Assembly: GCA_032209605.1 (NCBI GenBank)
Contig: JASFXZ010000052.1
Coordinates: 744,001 to 808,000, forward strand
DNA from: Mactromeris polynyma
Lineage: Eukaryota > Mollusca > Bivalvia > Venerida > Mactridae
Direction: 5' to 3'
Length of the DNA stretch: 64,000 bases
Shown: in pieces, positions 11,788 to 23,700 of the stretch
Layout: every line of letters begins with the position of its first letter
How positions within the stretch are numbered: the stretch's first letter is position 1
Program-made: the position numbers and the translations under genes
The notes under the pieces: generated by a model
Told to the model about the DNA's origin: nothing
What the model saw: only the letters and a program-made list of their open reading frames with translations
Databases searched by the model: none

Positions 11788-14700
11788 ATGAATGTGAAAC
11801 ACCTTTTACTACTGGGGCTGTTGATTATAGGCTATGCAACAGCAGCCAAAAAAGCCAGAGATGCTGATTTTGATGATAACGAGTTTGCAGAATTTGAAGA
11901 TTTTGAGGATGAAGGTCAGTAATTACTAATTAGGAACTCTAATGAATTCTGTGCCCAAAGTTAAGTCTGGGAACTCTAATGAATTCTGTGCCCGAAGTTA
12001 AGTCTTGGAACTCTAATGAATTCTGTGCCCTTAGAAGTTAAGTCTGGGAACTCTTATGAATTCTGTGTCTGAAGTTAAGTCTTGGAACTCTTAATGAATT
12101 CTGTGCCCGAAGTTAAGTCTGGGATTTCTAATGAATTCTGTGCTCGAAGTTAAGTCTGGGAACTCTAATGAAGTTACAGTATTTCCTATAAAAATGTTTT
12201 AAGTTAAGTCTACATAAAAAGTATATGTATGTGTTCTATGTCCTGATTGACCCTTATATGTTACCCTATTCTACTCTTTAATGCTAATGTTCAGTAATAT
12301 TTTGAAAGGCAGATATAATGATCACTGTCCCTTACTCGCTACAAGACTAGAAAACTTGTGTCAAAGAAATTAAAAAACAAATCCGCAACAATTTTTCAAA
12401 AACTATTTTCAGTAAGTTTTTGGAAACTTACGCTTTGTAAGCCAAGTCGCTGAGTAATGAGCTTCTTTATTATTTTAATTCACAATGGACAGTTGGTTAC
12501 CTAGTGAACATGATGCAGGTTTCTGGAGCCACCAGCGTTTTTTTGGACCAAATAATGGGGCCGAAATTGGGCCCCATTCACAATCACCAAAAGTATGTTT
12601 TTTTCCACAAAAATCTGGCTAAAATTCACAATTCAGGCCAAACACTGGGTGCTAAGTGGTTTAACGTCAATGTGTGGCTTTCCGAGGTGGTCCATTAGGG
12701 AATTTTGCTTATAAATATAATTTTGTGCTTGCTTGGTCCTACATTTACATGTTCATGACTTGATTAAGTGTGTACCGCAGTGCAATTGCCAGTCACCGCC
12801 CTTTGTATGTTATGTCTGGTATAATTGCTATTTCTTTATTAAAATTCCAATGTTAATCTTTATAGTACTTAACATTATTTTTAAGTCAAAAATGTATTTT
12901 TATATTGTTTAGATGCAGAGGTTGTCGTTGATGATGATGCAGATTTTCCAGCAGAATCTGATGATTCATCACAGCAACAAACTTCAGATGATTCAGTAGA
13001 AGATGAGGAAGATGATGATGATGAAGAAGGAACTGTTGAGGTAAGAATTGATTTATACTCCTGTAGTATTACAACACAGTATTTCCCCCACTCTTAGTTG
13101 AATGGTGGGTGTGCCCTTTGTGTAGCATTGTGAGGAGAAATATGGGTAAATCGTTAAAGTTAAATTTATGTATATTACTATAAATTTCTTTTTAAACATT
13201 GTTCTAGTTAAGTATAAGTGGTTCAATGTTGTAAAATGACTGATCAGTTATATGAGTGAATTGACACAGCAGGGGGAAAAGTCGAAGCAGAGGCTGTCAG
13301 TTTTAGGCAGACATGACATAAAGTCATTTGTGATTTCAAAAGAGATTTATAGATTGTAATACTTTAGTGTTACAACATGCCTGTGTCAGTGTTTATGATA
13401 TAAAGTAGTGCATGCCTTGTTAAAGGTTACCATATATATTTGTAGAAATATATTCATTTTCAGACTGAAGATGATGAGTTTGATCATTTTACCGACGATG
13501 ATGAATTTGAAGGCTTTGATAAAGATACCAGACCAGGCAAGGGGAAGTCCCAGGAAGTACCTGATCTCAAAATTGCTAAAGTATGTTTCATGTCACAATC
13601 AAAATGTACCATTAAACCTTACTAATAATACCACCATTTATTCTGAAGGTGAGTCTTCGGCCCTTTTTAATGGCGAATTTGGGGCCGATATTAGGTCCCA
13701 TTCCCAAAAGAAAAAAAATATTTTCCCCTACTTAGAAAGAAAATTCCCCTTCAGTAGAATTATTTCAAATTTTAGCCTTATAAATACCTAAACATGGTTC
13801 ATTATGCAAATTTCCCCAAAAAGGACTTGCCCTACTTACCCCAAAACTGATGAAAGTGGCTGTTATAGTTGTGAGTTGGTTGATTATCATGTTCAAGTAA
13901 AGAAGAAAAATTAAAAGGATTTGCATTGACAAAATAAAATGCTTGGTTTTCATCGGAAACTTCTTGAACAAGTTCTGTCATGAAAGTTTTGTTTTTTTGT
14001 GAAGAATTACGTTATAAAATGTTATGAAAAATCTGCTTTTGCTACATCTTCTTCAATACCATTTCTTTTGAATTTCAGTTCACATTTTAAATAAAATCAT
14101 CTGTTGCTAGATTTATTAGCTTTTTAATCAATTAGTAATTAAAAAGAGTCCTTGAACTCATAAATTTTGTCTAGGATTTGTATGAACCATGGTGTAAAAT
14201 TTGAAATTTGTTTTACAGGTACCGATACATTTACGTACAAACTGGGACAGTTTTTATTTGGAGATGTTGATGTTAGCTGGTCTAGGTGTTTATTTCCTTA
14301 ATTTCCTGGCTGGCAAAACAAAGAATAGTAAACTTGCTCAAGCATGGTTCACTTCACACAAACAGCTATTGGAAGAAAACTTCACCATTATTGGTAAGTT
14401 AGCAAAAACACAAACATTTTGAATAATGAGACAACATTGTATTGGTGTTCATTAAACGTCTTCTCTCTCCATTTTACAACAATATTACAGTTCCTTATGC
14501 TGGTCACTCAAAGTATAAAGTGTTCATTGGTTACCAACCAGTACCTTTCTGTTTTTACAAGCAACTTCCTCACTTAAATCAGAGGTGGAGGACTTATGAC
14601 TTAGGATGGATTATCTTTGATGGAATTGACCCTAAGAACATATTTCTCTGCCTGGACCCAATCCTGTAAACTCCAAATTGGCAGTGTACTGATGTCTCTA

Positions 14701-17700
14701 GTTGTGTGTGTATGTTTATAGCGAATTGTGTATATTATCATATGGTATAAACATACAATAAAAGCTCACCTAGAGACCACCTCAATAATAAGACCACCTC
14801 CAAATTGAGAACACAATTTTCAAGTCCATTTTCACTGTTTTGTTCAACCTCAATATTTAAACCACCTTAATAAGAAGACCCCTTCAAGGGTCCCAAGGGT
14901 GGTCTTTAACTCTTATTATTGAGGTTTCACTGTATTTCTATGTTTTATCAGGTGATGATGGACAAGCTGTAGAAGCAACACAGGGTGGTTTAATGAAAGA
15001 ATCCGAGAACGTGTATGCTTTATGGTGTAGTGGTCGGATATGTGTCGAGGGAATGTTGGTTGAGTTGAAACTTATTAAGAGACAGGATTTGATTAATGTG
15101 ATGTCTAACCTGCTCAAACCAATGTCTGATCAAGTAGTAAGTGTTTTTTTATTAGTCTTGTTTGTTTAAACTTACTTGCCTTGCAGTAAGCAGTTACTGG
15201 ACTATCCCGGACTCTCCTTTTGCACCCTAGAGAGCCATAGACAATTAATATCTATTAACACGTCATTTTGTAGCTGGGCATATCATTATCCAATTAATTC
15301 TGACAGCTGCAGCCAGTTAATCTGGCTTATCAGGCTATGTCCTCAGTACACACACATTTTATCTAAAAGGAAAGTAAGACCACATTCACCTTCATAGCTT
15401 GTATTTATCTAGAATTAAAATGAATTGAAAATAAAATGAAATATTGTGGTTCAGCACAAATAAGCATAATTCAACTAACTATGATAATCATCTTTTACAT
15501 AATTACAACCACCAATTATACCTGGAGAGGCCCTTTCACGAGCAACAACCTCCGTGGAGAGGCCCTTTCACGAGCAACAACCTCTCCGGAGAGGCCCTTT
15601 CACGAGCAACAACCTCTCCGGAGAGGCCCTTTCACGAGCAACATACCTCTCTGGAGAGGCCCTTTCACGAGCAACAACCTCCGTGGAGAGGCCCTTTCAC
15701 GAGCAACAACCTCTCCGGAGAGACCCTTTCACGAGCAACAACCTTTCCGGAGAGGCCCTTTCACGAACACCAACCTCCGTGGAATGGCCCTTTCACGAGC
15801 AACAACCTCCGTGGAGAGGCCCTTTAACGAGCAACAACCTCTCCGGAGAGGCCCTATCACGAGCAACAACCTCCGTGGAGATGCCCTTTCACGATACAGA
15901 CCGGTGATTCGGACCAGCGATACGGACCGGTGATTCAGACCAGCGATACGGACCGGTGATTCGGACCAGCGATACGGACCGGTGATTCGGACCAGCAATA
16001 CGGATCGGTGATTCGAACCAGCGATACGGACCGGTGATTCAGACCAGCGATACGGACTGGTGATTTGGACCAGCAATACGGACCGGTGATTCGGACCAGC
16101 GATATGGACCGGTGATAAGGACCGGCGATAGGCCTACGGACCAGCGATACAGACCTGTAAAGTTGTTCACTTGGTAATTTTGATACTCATTCTCAAACTA
16201 TGAGCAGAATAATAGCATTTGCTTTTGTGACAAAGGCTGGAAGTGGGGGCATCTGTGTCCTATGGACACATTTCTAGTTTCTGACAAGTTTTATGCTGAA
16301 TGACTGTGCCAACTTTTTGAAAATGAACACGATATAATTATATACATGGCTTATAATTTGGTAACATTAGTTTTCATATACATTTGTTTCTCGTTTCAAT
16401 CAAATTCAGGTTTCTAAAGTAAGAAGCACTTAATTTTGTTGAATGTGAAATGTTCTCAGTGAAAAATATTCAAATCTACAAATTCTATGTTATTCTGGCT
16501 GAATGTGGCGTAGCATTGTCCTGCTAAAACGACACGAAAAAAAGTCACGGTGATCTCGGACAAGGGCACAACGCACGGCTCCAAGTTTTCGTCAACGTAT
16601 CGTCGAGCCGTCAGGCTGCCTCCATCCACTATCGGGGCTGTTTTGTGAAGCCATGATATACCGGTCCATACCATTACACTGCCCTTCCCATCTGTGCATG
16701 ATGTCTGACACAGCAATCTGCATAACTAACCTCAGCGACGCCACACCTTACGCCTTACATCGAGCATATATATACAAAACTTAAACTTGTCAGTAAAAAA
16801 CTGATCTTGTGTCCATCGTATATGCTGACAACACCACAACTCACGTTTACGTCGCCTCTCTGGTGTCAATATGTTACCCCCATATGAATCATGGCCTGAA
16901 ATTCCAGCATCTAACAGGCGTCGATGCCCAGTGAATCAAGTACTGCATTGCTAGTTATATCCCATTGATTTCTGGGCAGTCCTTGTAGATGTGTGAAAGC
17001 GATCTGTGGGGTACGTAAGGAAAATATGGCGGTCTTGTTGAAGACACGTCACTCTTTGGCATCAAGGACGTGTAAGATCAGCAACAGAGCCAGTTTCTTG
17101 GTGTCGTGTAACTAAACGCATTTAAAAGCATTTATGAGGCTCTATTGATTAATTACAGAATCTTGCCAATTTTAAGGATCATAATGCAGTCACGCATGCG
17201 CGGATCTTTCTGATTTTCAAAAGGAACCAATGTCTCGTGAATATCAAACTACCGGTAGTAAGAAATGTTAAAAATATGTGAAACTAAAAAAGGTACGTGA
17301 TATACTTGTATATGTTAAATTGGGGTAAATATAGTATAATATGAGAGTTTAGATTATAAATATCCAGGTTTTTTTACAGAAGCTCTACTATTTAGTCTTG
17401 AAACATATTGTCTCCAAGACTTTCATTTACTGTTTTTAATTGTATGTCGAGCCTTGGCCCTGAATATACGAAAGTTGTTAAGATTGTCCTGAGTGGGTCT
17501 CAGATTGAATTTCCTGAGGGCTTCTTTTCTGTTTTGTGTTGCTCTTTTGCATTCCTCGTTGTACCAAGGCTTGTCAGGGTGTTTAGGATTTGGGGAGGTT
17601 TGAGGTATGGACTGTTTTGCTGCATCTATTAGCAGCAAAGTAAAAAGATGAGATGCATCATCACAATCATCAAACTTTTCACAAGTGATTGTCTGTTCAC

Positions 17701-20700
17701 AAGTAAGTTTAAGCTTTTTCCAATCAGCTTTGGAAAGTTTCCATTTTCTAGGGCGTTCGTACCTCGATGGGCTTGTGGAAGAGATAAAAATAGGAAAGTG
17801 ATCACTTCCACATGTGTCATCGCATACTTTCCAGTCAAAGTCTGGAAGTAGGGTTGGACTACATATAGAAAGATCAAGAGATGAATATGATCCTGTTGCA
17901 GGGAATATCAAACTACTGTCCAAGTTTGGTGAAGATCAAATAAAAAATGGAAGCTCTATTCACAAGCTCATGTATATCAATTTTCAAGGGACCATAACCC
18001 TGTCATACATGGGTGGATATAGTTGGTTTTCAAAAGGGCCTAAACACTTAGGGATCTGCTGTATAAGTTTGGTAAACTTCATATAATAAATGAAGGCGCT
18101 ATCATGTATACACAAACTCAATTTTAAGAATATTTTCAATTTTAAAGGGCCCTAATCCAGTCATGCATGGGCGGAAAATAAATGAAGCCTGTATTGTGTT
18201 CACAAATTTAATTTTAGTATTTTTTCCAATTGTGAAAGGTCATAATGCAGTCATCCATGGGCGGATCTAGCTGATCTACAATTTGAATTATGCTCGCATA
18301 GATATCTTACTACTGTATAAGTTTGGTCAACATCGGATAATAAATGAAGGCTGTATTGCGTACACAATATTGATTTTAGGATTTTTTCCAATTTTCAATC
18401 CAGACGACTTTATTGTGTTCACAAGTTATCATTTTCGGGCGCACAAACGACGGAAACTGCTGCGCCATCCCATAAGCTCGCCAAAGGCCAGTAGAGCTTT
18501 AAAAAAACATAGTCATATTGGTCTGATTTTCCATTAAAGTAATTTTTCATACAATTATTATACCCATAAATGTAAGTCAACATTTGTTCAGAAATAATAT
18601 TTAAAATATATAGCAAATGTTTATAAGTCACTTTCCCCAAATATCTAATATAACCAGGAACACCTAGGGAACATTGCTTGTGCTTATCAGGTGTGATTTT
18701 TGCTTTCACACCAGGCTGCAATGACCTGGTGTAATCAATGTAATTGATACCATGAAAGTCATAAAGTAGTTTCTACTCAGATTCAGGGGATAGTCCTGTA
18801 ACTGTAAGTGTGAAACAAATTCTTACAAATTTTACACACCATTCCTGAGTACTGCTTCCTGGATTACTAACCAGTGCTCATGCAAGATTCTTGGAATGTG
18901 AAATTGGAGATCAAACACCACTTAAAGTGTGGCTCAACTCGCGACCTTCGGAATGGGAGTCAGGGCACCTACCCCACAATCACTATTTTTAGTACTATTC
19001 ATTACCGCAAGTAGAAAAAGATGATGAGCTTTTACTGGCTGTTTTAAAATCGGTTTTCTGGTCATATTCACAATTGCACGAAGTATCTTTCTTTGCAAAT
19101 TGAATGTAGAATTTACCAAAAATGAATTATAATGCTCACTGAGTGTTGAGTATTCTTTGTGATCCATTGTTTTGAGGACAAAAGTGAGGAGATGCATTGT
19201 TTAAGTCCAATCCTCCGTCTGTCTGTCCATTGTAGAATTGTGACCATTCTATATCTCAATACCCTGGTAGGATTTTCAAATAAATTGCCACAAAATAGGG
19301 CAGCTTTCGACCATTTCTGTTTAAGATCAAGGTCATAAGGTCAAGGTCATGTATCAGGATCAAAGGTCAAGTAGAAAATTTTAGGAGGAAACATTTTTTT
19401 GTTGAAAAACAGAATCACCCAGTAATATGTTGTCATCATTATTCTATGTCTGTTTGAATTAATAACATGGGTTCCATCTGTCCCTAGAGTTGACCCTTTG
19501 ACCCATGGAATTTCCATTCCACTTTTGAACCTAAGGATTCTGGCTGAAGAATAATGTTTTCTTTAAATTATAGGTAATTCGGGTTTGAAATGATAAAATC
19601 CAGTAAAAATTATCAAAATCAGTCTTGAGATTCAGGACCTTGTGGAAACCTTGAATAATTGTGGTTGTTTTATTCCAGGTGGTCAAAGTAAGTATGGATC
19701 CGGCAATGGAGAAGTTCTGTATGTGTATTGCACAGAAGAAAGTGGCTGTTAAACTACAGAAGGAGCTGACTGACCTGGTGGGTATAATTATCTACAGTAA
19801 ACCATATTTTTTAAGTAAAGACTAATTGTGTCTTATTCTTGTATATCCAACATGTGCTACAAATTCTGTATTCCAGTAGTGCTGTTGTAATATGAGACAT
19901 TATTTAATGAGTCTAATTTTCATGAATTTCATGTATTGAAAAAATCGGGAACATTAATGCTTGCATAAATATCTTCGTATCATACCATAATTTGGGCCAT
20001 TAGCTGTCGTTTTATTACTATGTACGTCATTTGTATATCCGTAGTTGTTATTGGTTATCTAAGTTTTATACAGGTGATCAAATAATAATATATGTGGGCA
20101 ATTAGTCTAGTAAATATCTTTCCATTATTAGGCTTAGAAAGTAAAAAAGATGCTGATTAGCCAACATTTGTCCTCCCAACCTTGGGAAAATTTGACTTTT
20201 GGAAACATTTGGATTGCAAAAAGTTCTGATTCTTACAGTTGTGTTTATTTATTCATTAAAGTATATTGTTGTATATATGCAGTCAGACCTTGTTTATTCG
20301 ACAACCTTTTATCAGAATACTTGGTATCATCTGAATTAAATATCAGGTCCTGATGTATCTTCTTAGGCATGTCAAATTGAAATAGGCTATTTAAAGCCGC
20401 ATATTATTAGAAGTAAAATTTCGGACAGATGTCTTCGAATGAATGAAGTCTGACTGTATGTGTTTTTAATGTTTGATAATTAACCATATTCATTTATGTC
20501 AATGATGTTTAGCATGTTGTGATTATGGGTCTAGCATGTGTTTTATACATTCCTTATTTGTGTTCCACTCAGGCAACATTTACAGAGAAGAAGAGCTTAG
20601 ATAAATACAACGTGCCATCAAGTTTTCATCTGCTTAGTGAAATTGGAGAGGCCACATCATTGGTTCTGGATAAAAAGGTTTGTATGACAAAAACATTTCA

Positions 20701-23700
20701 GTGTTATTAATGTCAAAGATGTTTCTTTTATCTGTCAGAGCTGTTGATTGGTAGTTTAGTAGGCGTTTTATGAGATTTATTAGTCCCATACTGGTCGAAA
20801 ACCAGTTTTGGGACATTTTTGTTAAAACTTACTTATTCTACATCAGTTATGAAACAAGTTTATATTTATCATTTTCGACAACTTGTTCCTGTGTTGCTTT
20901 CCAGTGTTTACGCAGGATTCAAAAATTTGTACAACTAAGATTAGAACTCGTGACCCTCTGATTGAGAGTCAAGTGCTTTGACCTGAGATTTACATATTGT
21001 TGGTATGGCAACTGTATTTTTCCTTATACAGTTGGACCTCATTTATTCAACAACCTTCTGTTCGAATATATAGAATCATCTGAAATAAATATCAGGTCGC
21101 GGTGTATCTCCTTATGCTTGTTGAAATTCGCTGTTCAAAACCATGTATTATCGAAATATAATTTCGGACCTGATGAATTTGAATGAACGAGGTCTGACTG
21201 TAGTACTGATAAGCCATTTCATACCATGTTAATTTGTGTATTATCTTACAGGTGTGTCAAGCCTTAGATCGTTACGAGAATCAGATTGAATCTATTCATA
21301 TATCTGATCAATATTCAGGACTTAAAAATCAGTATGAGTAAGTAATGTTTATGTATATGGCCTGTTGCACAGTAAATGTCCCAATTTTGTTAGCATCTAA
21401 GGCAAAAAATAAAGTTTCTCGTATTTTTATCATATTTACTTTTTTGGATACTATGATACATATAGAAACATGTCCCATTGATAAAAAGATAACTTTTTGT
21501 TTGGTATTTGTTATTTTTACCTTTAAATATAACTCTGACTGGGAGGGGACGGACATTACACATTAATGAAAAGTCTGTCTCTAAAAGATGAAAAAACACA
21601 AAGTAACAACTTAAAATGTATTTTTTTTACATAAGTATCTAAGAAATAGCATACTCTTATAGAATTTATACTTTTTAGCTAAAATTCTTGCTTAATTAAT
21701 GTCATTCCAACCAATAATTTGAAATCGGTCAAGATTTTTTCTCTCCAAAATATCTATTTCTTGTCTTCTGGTTTTAATCAGTTGCAATTGATATATAACA
21801 TAGATATATGAAATCATCATTATGTCTGGATGCTGAGATAACATTATATTAGTTTTCTAAACTAAAATAATTGACTTATGTCAGCATTCAAGCAAGTATT
21901 TGTACATATTCTTTGCTTAGGACGGACCTCACTTCATAAATTGGTAATGAAGGCTTATTTCGTTTAACTAAAATGACCAGAATCACTTATAACATCAATA
22001 ATTATTGAGATTAAAGACAATTAACTAAAACATATATAGCTATAGACATGTATGTAGAAAAAAAGAGAGTTAATTTTGGTAAATATTAGTGAAAAATTAA
22101 AATACAGGTGATATACCGGTATTGGTTTCTCACTGTTAAGTCTTTCTTCCAAAAGTGATTTATAAGAGTAAGAAAAGTTCTTATTTCTTCATTATTTCAT
22201 TTGCAATGGGGTTTGACAATTTATGTAATTATAGAAATTTGAAATATACAATGTTTAAAATCCTAAATATCACACATATATGTTGATTTAATTTTTTAAT
22301 AAATACACTTATTTTCTAACATTCAAGGCAAGTCTGATCAACTATTTTTTATAATTGTCTTTTAGTTTAAGTCCATAAAAATAATTTACACTTTCTCAAC
22401 TTTACTGTATATATGTGTCAGATGGTGACAGCAAGTACTGATTGATGTATATTGGACTCCCACTGGGCCAGACACTGTGAAATGCTGATTAGGGGTCTGG
22501 ATAAGATTGATATCTAGATAGTGCACACAGGGGACAATATTGTTAATTGCATAACATTGTATAATGTGTCCAACCTAATACTGGCCTTGTTTCTGGCTCT
22601 GTTTCTGATTTTTATCATATTATCTTTAAGTATAATTTCTGGAATTCATAGCAATATGTGTAGCAGGATTTATTGAAGATTTGAGAAATTATCCTAATAT
22701 TGTAATGTCCGTCCCTTTTTTGTAATGTCCGTCCCCACACTAAATTATTTGTTTTAAAGACTGTATTGTCAATTTTAAGAAACAATTTTTACTACATGGA
22801 CTTTTAACATATATATAGGCCCTTCATTATAAAATCTGTTGATGATTATAATAGAAAAAATATCCTTTTATTGTCAAAAAGATGCCAATTTTGTGCATTT
22901 TTGTTGCAGAAGTATAAAATAGGTCCCTACCACTAAGATGCTTCACTATGAAGTAGATTTTTCTTTCTTTCTAGACAAAATAAAGGTTGTCTATGTACAT
23001 AAACATATTTTTTTTCCTAAACTTGATGCCTAAAATGACTTTCATTCACACTAAATAACATTATACATAAGGGGACGGACATTACGGGGACGGACATTAC
23101 AGATAACATTTCATTTTTTGCAAATAATTCCATTATAACCAAGAATAAACCGCAAATATGGACTGACATGGTATTATAATGATAAAATGTATTGAATAAT
23201 ATGTTTTATTAAAAAAAATGTGTACTTATTCTTAAAAATCACATGGGGGACGGACATTACACTTTTTTTGACACAACTTGCTAAGTAGAAAAATATTTGT
23301 AAAATAAAAAAATATTGTTGATATTCTTGGCATGTATATTACATCATCCTTTTATTTGACTTATTGTCTTTATAAATATGTAGAGATTGTGGATTTCTTT
23401 TATTTATATTGTCCTTATAATTAAAAAAGTAGAATATAGGGAAATACAAAAATGGAGACCATTACATCGGTACCTATTTTGGTTTTTCAAACATAAATTA
23501 ACAGGTATTTATGCTACAGCATTATGCCTTATACCAAACTAACAAGCATGGAATTCTTCAAAGGAAAAGCAAATGTCTTATGCAAAAAACCTATTGGTTT
23601 TCTCACAATAGTGTGTAGAAAAAGTGGGAAAAAACAGATGCTAACACATTACACATAAAAATGGACCATTTTTGGGTCTTCAAAGTTGTATAAATTTTAA

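Noticed and set aside
13408..13791. 127-codon frame across a CCDC47 exon
   Set aside because: It reads the CCDC47 exon out of frame and runs into intron; the splice-supported frame gives the acidic CCDC47 segment.
15436..15933. Long overlapping open frames of 117-165 codons
   Set aside because: They are produced by a 32-bp tandem repeat without stop codons and exist in all forward frames; no splice or start context supports a protein.
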